Shown: piece after piece, positions 37,821-48,640 of the stretch | How positions within the stretch are numbered: the stretch's first letter is position 1 | How the letters are laid out: each line of letters starts with the position of its first letter | Assembly: GCA_039105265.1 (NCBI GenBank) | Contig: JAPFFF010000045.1 | Location: 682,001 to 746,000 of the forward strand | DNA: 64,000 nucleotides | Source of the DNA: Tritrichomonas musculus | Lineage: Eukaryota > Parabasalia > Tritrichomonadida > Tritrichomonadidae | Reading direction: 5' to 3' | The notes under the pieces: generated by a model | Database searches by the model: none | The model's input: only the letters and a program-made list of their open reading frames with translations | What the model was told of the DNA's origin: nothing | Position numbers and translations under genes: made by a program

Positions 37821-38343
37821 CTAGGCTTTAAATACTGGTCATTTTGATCTCAAAATGACCAGTTAAACCTCTTTTTATTTAATTTTAATGACCAGTAATC
37901 GAAAATGTCCAATTATAATTTTTTTGAAATGAAACTTGAACAAAAATTTTTTTAATTTTCTTGACGGTTAGAAGGTCAATAATTCTCGAATACAATCAAT
38001 AATTGAATCAATTTTTTATATCACATTACAGCAAATAAAAAAAAAAAAAAAAAAAAAAACTTTTTCAATGTTCAACTTTTTGAAAAAAGATATAGATTTA
38101 AATTCTTGACTTTTTGATAGGAGATCGTTTTTTCAAATATCTTCTTTTTTATATGCAAAACGAGAATGACCAGTATCAAAAAAATTGCAATATCCATCAT
38201 TTAAATTTTCAACTTTTTGATAATAGACCGTTTTTTCAAAAAATCCAAAATGACCAGTCATAACGAGATGTCAGCCTAATTTAACTCAAAAAGTATATGT
38301 GGCCAAAAAAGTGGCATGACCACTCCGACCATTTAAAGCCTAG
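37821..38343. mobile_element. hAT-like MITE with CTAGGCTTTAAAT ends, 523 bp
   Basis: Terminal inverted repeats CTAGGCTTTAAAT and ATTTAAAGCCTAG are perfect and are flanked by an 8-bp duplication ATTATTAT (37813-37820 and 38344-38351; the simple sequence weakens this). Inside, the word ATGACCAGT or its complement recurs at least five times, possibly subterminal transposase binding sites. No ORF. Confidence 0.75.
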
Positions 38344-38439
38344 ATTATTATTATATATATAAATTAATAATTGAGTAAAATATAAATTATCATACAAATG
38401 GGAGTGTATTTACCTTTACTATAACAAGAAATTTGTATT

Positions 38440-38700
38440 AAATACAAAAATTTTGTAAACAATACAAATATTTCGTATTAAAAACCAAATTTTCGTAACA
38501 CATACAAAATTTTCGTAACAGATACAAAATTTCGTTATAGATAAAAAAATTTTGTTATAGATGATTTTTTTTTGTTTTAGATAAAAAAATTTCGTCACAT
38601 ATACTATTTTTTTGTTACAAATACTAATTATTGGTTATTAATAAATGATTTTTGTATCAATAACATATTTTTTGTTATTGATATAAAATTTTATTATAGA
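38440..38700. repeat. Interspersed repeat R, uninterrupted copy
   Basis: Tandem ATACAAAATTTTCGTAACA-type units lead into TTGTTACAAATACTAATTATTGG and a TATTGATATAAAATTTTATT tail. It matches 32784-32924 joined to 35009-35100 and so gives the empty site of the mariner-like element. Confidence 0.82.
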
Positions 38701-38825
38701 AAATTAAAATGATGACATATTGGGCCCTTAAAAAAAAGCATTCTGAAAAAATCGAGTGATTGTAAAATAACTAAATCTCTTATTAGTTCTCAAGAAACTT
38801 GTACTTTTTTTACATAATCCTCAGC

Positions 38826-39303
38826 TAGACTTGTTATTCTCCGATTATCGAGATCGATAATTGATTGACTTTTTGATATCGATACATAAATATGCACAGA
38901 TTCTCGAGATCGATTTCAGAGATCGAGAATTTTTTTTCTCAGCTTTTGATATCAGAATTTTCAATTAAACTTTTTGATAAATATATGATCGTATTTAAAT
39001 CTCAAATATTTCATAAAAAAGAATGTATTTTTCTGATTTTTATCTTAAAATAAACATCAATACATTCTATTATTTATTTTTAGATATAATAAAATCACAA
39101 ATGCCAATTATAAAAAAAGATAAATCTGTTTGAGATCTCGAGATCTCGGTAATTGATATCAAGTTTACAATTATTTTTATATCACATTTCATACCTGATA
39201 TCTTGATAATCGATAATCTCGATATCAGATTTTAAAACTGATAATCGAGTATCAGATGAAAAAAGTGACGTTTTTGATATCGATTCTCAAAATAACAAGT
39301 CTA
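38826..39303. mobile_element. Foldback MITE with TAGACTTGTTA ends, 478 bp
   Basis: TAGACTTGTTATTCTC at the left and the inverted form GATTCTCAAAATAACAAGTCTA at the right bound an interior rich in GATATCGATAATC-type words. It resembles the elements at 49776 and 57625. No clear target duplication can be seen here, so this copy is probably older. No ORF. Confidence 0.7.
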
Positions 39304-39868
39304 AATAAAATCTGAAACATCTTTTCAAACACAAACTTGCAAAATGATGACATATTGGGCCCATAATTAAAAACATATAAAACGATGTAAACTTTTTAAA
39401 TGGTTTATATTTTCAAAAAGTTATATAGGGTTTTTATTTTTTGAATATTGAATTTACAAAGATAAATAAAATATGTATTTCTGATGAGAATGAACATTTC
39501 ATTTTATTTGATATTATGGTTTTTAATAATTGAGTCTTTTTCTAAAACATTCTAAACAATATGACTTGATATTTTGATAATCTTTGATATTAAAGAAAAA
39601 TTTAGAATAGCTCTATATTTATGTCTCTATTTTTTGATATTTCAACTTTATCGAGTTCATTATGACTCAGTCCTTAAATATTATTTTAAAATCATTGATC
39701 ATAACATTATCTTTAATAATAAACTATAAGAATTGTTCACATATACTAATCACAAGTCTTTTAATGCTTATAAACTTTATATTAAACCAAAAAAGTTAAA
39801 TATTTGAAATAAAAATTATTTAATTCGTGAAAAAAAAAAAAAAAAATATTGATGATAATAATTGCAAA

Positions 39869-40519
39869 AAAATACAATAGATCTCAATTCCAAATAATTA
39901 TCATTCGCAGAACTTTTCCCTGTCATTCTAATTCTAATATATCTGAAAATAAGTACGGCTAATTGCATATTTTGAACAGTAAATGTGCAAACTTTATATT
40001 CTCCAGCAAGACTTTTATCATCATAATGGGAATCAATTAACATTCAATTATAATTATCGTTTGAACCTTCTATTACCCAAGATGTAAGATAAGAAGGATT
40101 AACATTCTTAGATGATTTAATTGAATATCAAAAAACACTAGCCACGTAGTCTTTGAAATCAAAACAAATGTAGGAATTAGGAGCATTTTCAGAATCATAA
40201 ATTAAATCACAGATATCACTCTAATTAACAAGACATGAAAAACTTGCAGTTTTATATTCACCTTTATGCTTAAGTATGTTACCAGATATTTCAATAATTC
40301 CTTTATCGTTGATATTTGATTCCTTTTTGTGAGTTCTGAAAAAATTCCATCAAAAGCATTAATCCCATCATAAACCTTTTGGAAAATAAAATTATTAGCA
40401 GTGAAATTATATGGCAGAAACGGGGGCGCGTACTTGTGGTTGCGAAACAACTTGAACTTCTGTATATCCTTCGTTTCTCCCAAACAACTTATGTTTTTTA
40501 AATTAACGTTTTTTATCAC
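39869..40519 (-). pseudogene. BTB/discoidin-type gene remnant: F5/8 type C domain
   Basis: Conceptual translation of the minus strand shows recognisable blocks in different frames: KYAPPFLPYNFTANNF, then FDGIFSEL at the start, later SYICFDFKDY, SWVIEGSNDN, and HYDDKSLAGEYKVCTFTVQN with FRYIRIRMTGKSSANDNYLELRSIVFF at the end. That is the layout of the discoidin (F5/8 type C) domain that ends many trichomonad BTB-BACK proteins. I see at least one frameshift near 40300 and stop codons near 40225, 40120 and 40050. The BTB part is missing upstream. Confidence 0.78.
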
Positions 40520-40739
40520 TTTTTCAAATTATTAAGTGACTACATACAAAAAGTTTAAAATTTTACATTATAATTTACCAAGAAACCAAATTATTTTGGC
40601 GTTATCCTATATTTATCTGAGATAATCTTTATAAAAATGTGTCAATTATCATATAATTTGGAGAACATAAGGAAATATGGTAATCACAGAAAGCTTTTTT
40701 GCGCCTGATTCAAATTATCTTAATTATTCAGCTTCATAT

Positions 40740-40980
40740 TTATTTATACTGTATTTCTTTATTTATATATGCATTTTTATATTCAATTGCACCTTTATAA
40801 ACCGTTTTCCCTTGTATTTTGGCTAGGATACCAATTTTTTTCTCTTTAGGATATTCAACTGTAGATACATATAAAGGAATTACATCACCTGCTTTTAAAT
40901 TGTTTCCTTGTATTTAACACTCAAAATTTGATATGACAGAAAAAGTTTGTCTTCAATCTATATTTTAGACAATTTCAAAG
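40740..40980 (-). pseudogene. Short coding remnant, unidentified
   Basis: One minus-strand frame reads IQGNNLKAGDVIPLYVSTVE, YPKEKKIGILAKIQGKTVYK and GAIEYKNAYINKEIQYK before a stop at 40742. An in-frame stop occurs before the start of this segment. The composition is protein-like and unlike the AT-rich surroundings, so this is probably the C-terminal end of a dead gene. I cannot name the family. Confidence 0.45.
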
Positions 40981-41156
40981 AAACCTCAACTATAGATTAA
41001 ATAATAAATAAAAAAAGTATATGAGATAAACTGTAAAATATTTATATATTTTTAAAAACCAAACAGAAAAAAATAATATCAATTTATACCATCTTTCATC
41101 ATGAAATAAAAAATATGCTTTTAAAACATTTAACAATGGACTATTTAACTAAGGCA

Positions 41157-42110
41157 TCACTGGAATTTCAACTTCTGTACAGATTGCTGAGTAATTGGAT
41201 TGCAATATTTATGAACTGCATGGGATTTATGTAGTCTGTATAATCTAATCTTCTTTTTGTCAATTTTGGTTAAAAAAGGATGCTCAAGAAGATCAATCAA
41301 AGCAGGCCTTTTCTTAGGATCAATTTGAAAGATTTTTTCAATAAAGTCTTTAGCTTCTAAAGAAATTGGATTCACTTGAGGAAATCTGTAATCACAATTT
41401 TTTATTTTCTCTTCAATTGTATCTTGATCTGGTCCTTCAAATGGCAACCGACCAGTTAACATCAGAAAAGCTGAAATACCTACAGCCCAAATATCCACCT
41501 CGAAACTATGTCCTTTAATTCCATCTTCATCAAGCATTTCTGGACTCATATATGCTGTTGTTCCACATACCATGTAATTCTTTTGGTGTTTGTCTTTCAT
41601 CAATGAAGATAATCCGAAATCAGAAATTTTGACTTTTCCATCAGAACCAATTATAAAATTCTCTAGCTTAATATCATGATGAATAATTTTTCGATTATGG
41701 AGGTAAATGAGGCCGTTAATTACATCTTTCAAGATTTGGCGGGTTTCAGGCTCAGATAGATGTTTTGCTTTTCTTTTTAGCATGTATTCTAAAATAGTGT
41801 TACCAGGACAGTATTCCAAGACAATATATTGATGCGATTTATCGGAAAATGCGAGTTTGAAACGAACAATATTTGGATGATCAAGATTCTTCTGTATTGC
41901 TATCTCATTCTTCATTTTCTCTAAGATGATTTGTCCCTTCTCGTTGTTATATTGCTTCGTAGAAATAATTTTCATTGCATAGATTTTGTGAGTATTTAAA
42001 TGTAATACTTTCCGAACAACTCCATATGTGCCTTTACCTATTTTTTGGTGTATTTCAAATATATCACTTGTTCCATTTTCACGTGCATATGTAATATGTG
42101 GATATGTCAT
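41157..42110 (-). CDS. Serine/threonine protein kinase, CAMK-like (317 aa)
   Basis: A complete kinase domain covers residues about 19-275. The Gly loop is IGKGTYGVV, the ATP-binding Lys is in YAMKII (residue 47), the αC Glu lies in a later helix, the catalytic loop is HHDIKLEN, and the metal-binding loop is DFGLSS, followed by a TTAYMSPEML activation-segment end and DIWAVGISAFLML. The Arg of the usual HRD is His, so activation-loop control may differ. The C-terminal ~40 residues are basic and follow the last helix (PFLTKIDKKKIRLYRLHK). Catalytic residues otherwise look intact, so the enzyme should be active. Substrates are unknown. Confidence 0.92.
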   Translation of the reverse strand: MTYPHITYARENGTSDIFEIHQKIGKGTYGVVRKVLHLNTHKIYAMKIISTKQYNNEKGQIILEKMKNEIAIQKNLDHPNIVRFKLAFSDKSHQYIVLEYCPGNTILEYMLKRKAKHLSEPETRQILKDVINGLIYLHNRKIIHHDIKLENFIIGSDGKVKISDFGLSSLMKDKHQKNYMVCGTTAYMSPEMLDEDGIKGHSFEVDIWAVGISAFLMLTGRLPFEGPDQDTIEEKIKNCDYRFPQVNPISLEAKDFIEKIFQIDPKKRPALIDLLEHPFLTKIDKKKIRLYRLHKSHAVHKYCNPITQQSVQKLKFQ

Positions 42111-42639
42111 AATCTAATATGAATTTTTTGTGATTTTTCTTGATGAGATTTTATCATTTAAAATTCAATGCAATTCAATTTTACAATAAAAATCAGTTAA
42201 AATTATTTAAACGTTTAGCTTTTATTTGAAAGTTCTCAATTTTAACATACATTTTATAAAAATTATATTCAGGGTCAAATAATCATTATTTTGTATCTTC
42301 TTCTTTTTTCCTTAATCAGAAATGAAAGCTATTTTATATGTTATAAATATTCTTATCAATTTTTGAATACTAAAAAAAAAAACGAGTATATAAATAAGGT
42401 GGCTTATCTTTACAATAAAATAAAATAATGAAAATTTTTTCGATTATTTTTAAATTAATTGTTTATGAATAATAATTTGTATTTTTAGATCTTTAAACTA
42501 TTTGAATAATTAATACCATTTATAAATTTTAAAAAAAATATGAAACAAATAATTCTTTATTAGGTAACTTCATTTGGAATATCCGATATATCCGGTGTTT
42601 TTTTAAATTGATTTTATTCATCTTGATGATTTCTGTGTT

Positions 42640-43050
42640 AAAGAAGAGCAGAGTGATTCCAAATGAGTAAAATAGCTGGAATCAATATTAAAACTTCGGC
42701 CTTGTTGTTGTATCTTGTGTCTGCATCACAGTCTTCATAAAGTTCAGGTGCCATGAAGTGAAGTGTTCCAACTCTTTTCTGTGATGTTTCAAAGTTTTTC
42801 GCTGATGCTGACGTGTCTGCTCTTGCTCAGTAGAATGTTTGCTGAATAATTTCTCATTCTTAAGATCATCTCTCTTCCTTGATTTAGCGAGTTTCTTGTT
42901 TTCTTCGTTTTTTTTTTTTTCTTTCAGCTTCATTTTCATCACCAACACGTTGGCCACTTTCATGTGTCTTATCCTCAATTTCTTCAAGATATTTGGCTTT
43001 AATGGCATTTTCTTTATCTTTAACATGCGACTCACATTCACTTAGTTATT
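42640..43050 (-). pseudogene. Protein kinase fragment, frameshifted
   Basis: The 5' part of the minus strand reads VKDKENAIKAKYLEEIEDKT and EAERKKKK, a Lys/Glu-rich linker; after a frameshift at the A run near 42910-42920 comes KSRKRDDLKNEKLFSKHSTEQ, and in yet another frame the end reads VGTLHFMAPELYEDCDADTRYNNKAEV, the activation-segment end of a kinase. N-lobe and catalytic loop are missing. I read it as a kinase gene with an inserted or expanded Lys-rich stretch that has decayed. Confidence 0.6.
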
Positions 43051-43117
43051 GTAATTGTATCGATGAATTCCAAATTCCTAAGATTCTAAACTTGTGCAAA
43101 TTGATAAAGTTGAAGAA
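43025..43117 (+). pseudogene. BspA-like LRR fragment
   Basis: CDSHSLSYCNCIDEFQIPKI matches, residue for residue in many places, the repeat IQSHSISYCNCIDKFTIPED encoded by the BspA-like gene at 43880-46390 on the opposite strand. The fragment is only about 31 codons long. It was probably moved here by a local rearrangement. Confidence 0.65.
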
Positions 43118-43224
43118 GATTCAAAAAAGTTTTTTTGTTTTTTTCAAGCTCAATGTCTTTACTAATAAAGCATACATGCAGATGAAAATTATTTAAAAAT
43201 TATGATAATTATTAAAGACAACAA

Positions 43225-43297
43225 GGTCTCATAGCTCAATAGGTAGAGCAGCGTGCTTATAACACGAAGACCTAGGGTTCGATTCCCTTTGGGACCA
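43225..43297 (+). tRNA. tRNA-Ile (anticodon UAU)
   Basis: The 73 bases fold as a full cloverleaf: acceptor GGTCTCA with TGGGACC and discriminator A, D stem GCTC/GAGC, anticodon stem GCGTG/CACGA with loop CTTATAA (anticodon UAU), and T loop TTCGATT. A box TAGCTCAATAGG and B box GGTTCGATTCC match consensus. It has no intron. Six T residues (43299-43304) follow directly as the RNA polymerase III stop. The first anticodon-stem pair is a mismatch. Confidence 0.95.
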
Positions 43298-43298
43298 A

Positions 43299-43304
43299 TT
43301 TTTT
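43299..43304 (+). terminator. RNA polymerase III T-run terminator of tRNA-Ile
   Basis: TTTTTT begins two bases after the mature 3' end. Confidence 0.8.
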
Positions 43305-43879
43305 GGTTTATTTTTTTTTTGAACAGATTTGATTTTGAATAAAATATGCATTTAACTTATGCTAAATGGTCGGTGTACACTAAATTTAAAATGAAAAGCT
43401 AAATTCTTTATATAAAATGATCATTCCTTTTTTTACCTGAATTTGATATTCCAAACACATCTATACTTTCAATATAAATTTTTCAAATGTCGTAGTATTG
43501 GTTTCAATATATCATAGTTATAAAAATTACTGCAAAATTTTTGTTTTAATTATTTTTTTTTTTTTTTTTTTGCTTTTTTCTATCAAAATTTTTATTTGAA
43601 AGGAAATACTGCCATCAAAATGAAAAATTCTATTATAACAACTGATTTGAAATTTATTCATTTTAATTTATGTTTATCAGAAAGAAGAAAAGAAAAAAGC
43701 TAAGTTTCTCCAAAATATCTTCATTTCGAATTGGCAATTCGAATTTGAAGTTATTATTAATAAGAAATCATTTTTTAATTAGATTTTTATTTCGGATGCC
43801 CTTGACATCATGAACCATGAATCTAATACAATAAAAAACTTTTTTTTTTTTTAATTCTTATTATATTTTTATTCATGCA

Positions 43880-46390
43880 TTATAAAAACTCAAAAAAAAT
43901 TGATTTGTTTTGAATTTTATATAAAAAATTTATGTAATCATGAAATAAGCATTCAATCAACTTGAATTTCGCATCCAACATTAACAAAAAGTGAAGAATT
44001 AGCAGGAAGAAAAGATAAGCAATTTTTCTAACATTTGGAAAAGAAACAAGAAACAGATTTTGGCAACTATCGAACAAGTCACATCTACTTTCCAATACAT
44101 CCCCAAGAAACTCGAAACATCTGAGTTCATTGCAATCATCAAAAGCGGCGCATTCGATATGTTTTTCTTTTTTAGGAATTATTATTGATTTAATTGAAGA
44201 TCCAAAAAATGCGAAATCTTGAATTCTTTCAAGTTCAGAATCCTCAGAAATATTTACTGTCTGCAAACAATTGCAGTGTTGAAAAGCATATTTCTGGATG
44301 TATCTAATCCATGGCTGAATAGTCACTTTTTTAATGTTTCGACAAGCAAAAACAACCACATCAAAAACATTTGATTTTTTGTAACTTTTTCCAAGAATTA
44401 TTCTTTGTTCATCAAATATATAATTCTTGTTGTCTTCGGAAAGAACGACATCACATAAATAAGGAAGACTATCACACCATCCTTCTTCCAAAACTTCAAC
44501 TGTTTTTGGAATGAAAATACTATCTATATCTGAATGACTAAACGCATATTTATCAATTTGCACAAGTTTTGAATCTTCAGGAATTGTGAATTTATCGATG
44601 CAATTACAGTAACTAATTGAATGTGATTGAATGCACTTAATAGATGGTGGAATTATAATCTCAGAAATGTCACGACATGCAATAACAAGAAGATCAAATT
44701 CTTCTTTGTTTTTGTCACTTTTTCCAATGATTAATTTTTCTTCAAAATCGGCAAATTTAAAATTGTTATTGTCCGGTGAAATTTCAATAAATAATAAATC
44801 AGACATGCTTTCACACCAGCCTTTTCCTAGCTCCTCAAGATCCGATGGAAAATAAAGACTTGAAATGCTTGTTAATGCAAATGCATGCTTACCAATTGAC
44901 TTCAGTTGTGAATCTTCAGGTATTAAAAATACACTCAAATTCATGCATAATTCAAAAGCATTATCATGAATATATTTGATGTACGACGGAATCGCTGCTT
45001 CTTCTATATTTCTACTAGCAAAAATGACAGTGTCAAAATTTTGATTGTCACTTTTTGAAACAATCATTTTGGGCTTATCTTCTAAGCATTCTAATTTTGG
45101 TATTGAATTTATTTTGTACTCATCAGTGAATTTGAAATTTTGATTGTCTGGTGAAATCACAATTTCATTCAGCATTTCATTCATGCCACACCATCTTTCT
45201 TGTAATTCTTCTAAACTTGGAGGAAAGCAAAGTTTCTTGAGTGATGTTCTGTCAACGATTTAATCTTGAATGATTTTATTTGTGATTCTTCTAAATTTGC
45301 AATTTCTTCAAGTTTTTGACAGTTATAAAGAAGATATTTTTCAAATGTTTGCAATTTCGATCCTTTTTCAATTATCACTTTTTTAAGTTGCGGGCAATAA
45401 AAAAATGAATATTTTCCTATCGTTTCAATGCTTTTAATAATTGTGAAATTTTCAATTGACGATTCAAAAAAAAGAGGATTTGCCAACCGTTCGAAGTTGG
45501 CTGTTTTCTGAAAAGGAAATTGATTTGAGTTTCTTGCAACATTGAAATGAGAATGAATTGAGACGCTTTATATATGAAGGAATCGTTACATCTTCAATAT
45601 CCCTACATGCAAACAAAACAACATCAAATTTTTCTTGTTGTTTGTCACTTTTTCCAACAATTATTTTACGTCCTTCATCCAAATATTTAAAATTTGGATT
45701 TTTCGGAGAAATATTGACTTCATTCAATTTCCCAATTATGTGACACCAGCCAACTTGAAATGACTCAAATTTGTCTGGAATATAAAGACTTCCAATTTGC
45801 GAATCTGAGATAATTTTTTTGCCAAATGAAAGAAGTTCAGAATCCTCTGAAATTGTCATTTTTGTGAGACTTGTGCAAAGGTGAAGTGAATATGAACTGA
45901 TGTGTTTGATGTATGATGGAATTGTGACTTCTTTTATGTTTCGGCAGCCAAAAATAAAGACATCAAATTTTTCTTTGTTTTTGTCACTTTTTCCAATAAT
46001 TGAATTTTGCTTTTCATCAATGTATTTGAAATTGGGGTTGTTTGGCGATATTATTACTTCATTTAGTTTTGGAGTGGTGTCACACCAGCCTTCTTGGAGT
46101 TCTTCAACACTCGATGGAATATGTAATACTTTAATTGATGAAAATTTGAATGATTTTTCTTCTATTAGTAAAAGAGATGAACGTTCTGCAAAGTCAATGG
46201 ATCGGATTTTTTTGTTATGTAAAAATGAATACTTTTTAATACTTGTAATATCATATTCTTTTGATTGAAAAACAACAGAACGTGGAATTATTAGGTTCCC
46301 TTTGGTTTTTGGTGATTCAATAATATGAGCGGTAAAATTATTTGAATCTAGCTCTAAAGTTAATCCATTTTCTAGTGTAGTTTTTGTCAA
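43880..46390 (-). pseudogene. BspA-like leucine-rich-repeat protein gene, interrupted by two frameshifts
   Basis: Three consecutive frames (46390-45464, 45486-45211, 45184-43880) form one protein in order: an N-terminal entry module (LENGLTLELDSNNFTAHIIE... GNLIIPRSV) and then TpLRR/BspA repeats such as ISEDSELLSFGKK--SQIGSLYIPDK and KLNEV-ISP-NPNFKYIDE. Frames change near 45470 and near 45200. Only two breaks in 2.5 kb mean either a very young pseudogene or sequencing errors in homopolymers. No membrane anchor is seen at the C-terminus. Family members are surface or secreted proteins thought to take part in adhesion. Confidence 0.85.
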
Positions 46391-46810
46391 TAAATAAAAA
46401 ATCCATTTTCTTTCAATTTTTCAAATAAAAAATTTTTTTATTCAATTATTTTGCTCTCTGTAATATGTTTATTATTTTTTGACTGGTGAGCAGTTCCATA
46501 TATATATATTTTTTTTTAAATAATTTATATCAGAAATATATATTTAAAAGATATTTTAACAAAGTTCTTGAGTTTTTTTAATCATAATGTTATTTTTTAA
46601 TAATCATTGTTTTTATATTTTGGAAAAAATCTCCTTTATTTTTCTTTAACATTCAATATTCTCATAAAGTAACTTTGTTCAAGTCTACAAAACCTGATCA
46701 ATTGTTGATTTTATATTATATTTCATTCCCATTTTTTTTATATAGATTTGATATGTCACATAGCTCAAGTTAAATTTCATTTAAAAATAAATATAAATTT
46801 TTGGAATTAA

Positions 46811-47048
46811 GGTACAATTCTCATACGTTAAATATTGAGAAAGAGAACGTTAAAATTTTGTGAAAGTGCACCTCTCAGAAAAAGTTTATTTTTGAATGAG
46901 TGTCAGATTTAAAATTCTGAGCTTTATTTTTTATATTAAATTTTTCAAATGTATAATTTTAAAAAAAATATTTTTTATATAACATGTCTTTTCTTTTTCT
47001 TAAAGTGTCAAAAAGTTTTGCAGTTACTAAACGTATGAGAATTGTACC
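46811..47048. mobile_element. TTAA-flanked MITE (piggyBac-like target), copy 2, 238 bp
   Basis: Ends GGTACAATTCTCATACGTT and AACGTATGAGAATTGTACC are inverted repeats, with TTAA at 46807-46810 and 47049-47052. It shares its right TTAA with the next copy. Interior has no ORF. Confidence 0.88.
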
Positions 47049-47052
47049 TTAA

Positions 47053-47286
47053 GGTACAAATCTAGTACGTTTAGAAACCGCAAATTTTTTTGACACTTTA
47101 TTAAAACTAAAGGACATGTTATATAAAAAAATATTTTTATCATAAAAATTTTATAAAAAAAAAAAAAAAAATAAAGTTCGGAATTTCAAATCTGACATGT
47201 ATTCAAAATAAAACTTTTTCAATAGGGCAAGGGTCTCAAATATATAACGTGCTTTCTCTCAATCTATAACGTACTAGATTTGTACC
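47053..47286. mobile_element. TTAA-flanked MITE (piggyBac-like target), copy 3, 234 bp
   Basis: Ends GGTACAAATCTAGTACGTT and AACGTACTAGATTTGTACC, with TTAA at 47049-47052 and 47287-47290. The end sequence is closer to copy 1 (35271) than to its neighbour copy 2, so the two adjacent elements came in separate insertions at one TTAA. Confidence 0.88.
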
Positions 47287-47539
47287 TTAAAGGATTATTT
47301 TTTGAGATAAGTTTGTTTTACATTTTGGTCAAATAATTTGAAAGCAAACGTACATCAATTCTATCTTAGACAAATTGGATGATTTCAATAAATATTTCAT
47401 TGGATTTCAATAAGTTTTTCAAGAAATTTCATCAAATTGACGTACATCCAAAGTTGATGCCAAATGAATTTGTAACGATCATTTTGATCACATTTGACTT
47501 TTTATTAAAAAAATATAAAGTAATTAGTTATCCTTTTAT

Positions 47540-48640
47540 TTATAAGCATTTTCGAATAACTATTTGTGCTCCAGCTTCATTGTATTCTTTGCGTGATACT
47601 AGCATATCTTTGAAAGCTGATGTGAAGGACAAAATGGATCCTCCTTTCCAAACTTGATATTTTCTATCTGGCAATGCAGTTATTTTTACATTTCTGCGGG
47701 GCTGCTTTTTAAATTCATTTTCAAATCTTTCTATAAAACCATTGGTTATGCTTACTCCACCTGAGACAACAATATTTGAAGCAAAAGCATTTCTCAAATC
47801 ACGGTCAATATCCAAGAGGACATCATTTATTTTATCATTGATGCCACCAAATGAAGAGTCAATTAAGCTTGGATTAAAAAGAATTTCATTACAGCGGAAG
47901 TGCTCATTTGTAATTGAAATATCTGATCCATCAGGTAATGAGTAAGAGATTGGTTCTTTGTCTTTAGACATTTGCAATTCTTCATCTAAATTTGGTGCAA
48001 CAAACGACAACTTTTCTTTTATTTCACGTATAATTTCTATATTGAAACTGGGAACATTAACTCCATTTTCTTCAAGTAATTTAAGGAAGTATTTTGTAAT
48101 GCTGTTGCCAGCTATTTGATCAGTGTAAGAAAACTTAGGTATGTAATGTCCTTCATATACAGGAACAATTTGTTTCACATTATCTCCAATGTCTACACAA
48201 ATGCCTGTGAGATTCCCTGAGGCAATAACGGAGAGATCGGCTTGTGCTCCTGAATAAAATGAAGGTACATTGAATGTCTCAAACATCATTTGTATCATTT
48301 TTTCTCGATTTGCCTTGGATACTGAAGGAGCTTCTGAAAGAAGAACTGGGTGCTCTGATGGGTTTATTTTAAGTTCTTCAAAAACAAAATTCCAAACTTT
48401 TTCCATTTTTTCCCAATCAGTAATAATGCCGTTCTTAATTGGATATTCTACTATTAACACGCCAATTTTTTCCATGACTTCTTGACCAACATATAAATCT
48501 TTTTGATTAAATCCATGTTTGTATTTGGGCTTTCCTACAAATGAAGGAATAATGCATTTTGGATCATCATCACCTCCAAATCCGGCTTTGATCATGTTGG
48601 ACCCATTGTCAATAATAATAGTTTGGATTTCTTCCGACAT
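47540..48640 (-). CDS. Divergent actin / actin-like protein (366 aa)
   Basis: The whole length aligns with the actin fold. Phosphate loop 1 is DNGSNMIKAGFGGDD, phosphate loop 2 is VDIGDNVKQIVPVYEG, the adenosine motif is NIVVSGGVSI, and the C-terminus reads YQVWKGGSIL, then SRKEYNEAGAQIVIRKCL in place of the usual KCF. It is nine residues shorter than standard 375-residue actin. The changes in exposed surfaces (for example PKYKHGFNQKDLYVGQEVMEK in the DNase-binding region) make it a paralogue rather than the main actin. It should bind ATP; whether it makes filaments is not certain. No intron or break is seen. Confidence 0.92.
   Translation of the reverse strand: MSEEIQTIIIDNGSNMIKAGFGGDDDPKCIIPSFVGKPKYKHGFNQKDLYVGQEVMEKIGVLIVEYPIKNGIITDWEKMEKVWNFVFEELKINPSEHPVLLSEAPSVSKANREKMIQMMFETFNVPSFYSGAQADLSVIASGNLTGICVDIGDNVKQIVPVYEGHYIPKFSYTDQIAGNSITKYFLKLLEENGVNVPSFNIEIIREIKEKLSFVAPNLDEELQMSKDKEPISYSLPDGSDISITNEHFRCNEILFNPSLIDSSFGGINDKINDVLLDIDRDLRNAFASNIVVSGGVSITNGFIERFENEFKKQPRRNVKITALPDRKYQVWKGGSILSFTSAFKDMLVSRKEYNEAGAQIVIRKCL

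Noticed and set aside
38826-39303. Possible TA target duplication suggesting mariner for the TAGACTTG elements
   Set aside because: The related element at 49776-50283 has an exact 8-bp duplication when TAGG/CCTA is taken as the end, so hAT-like is the better reading.
38709-39361. Direct repeat AATGATGACATATTGGGCCC on both sides of a MITE, considered as a long target duplication
   Set aside because: It lies about 100 bases from the MITE on one side and about 35 on the other, so it is probably a separate duplication.
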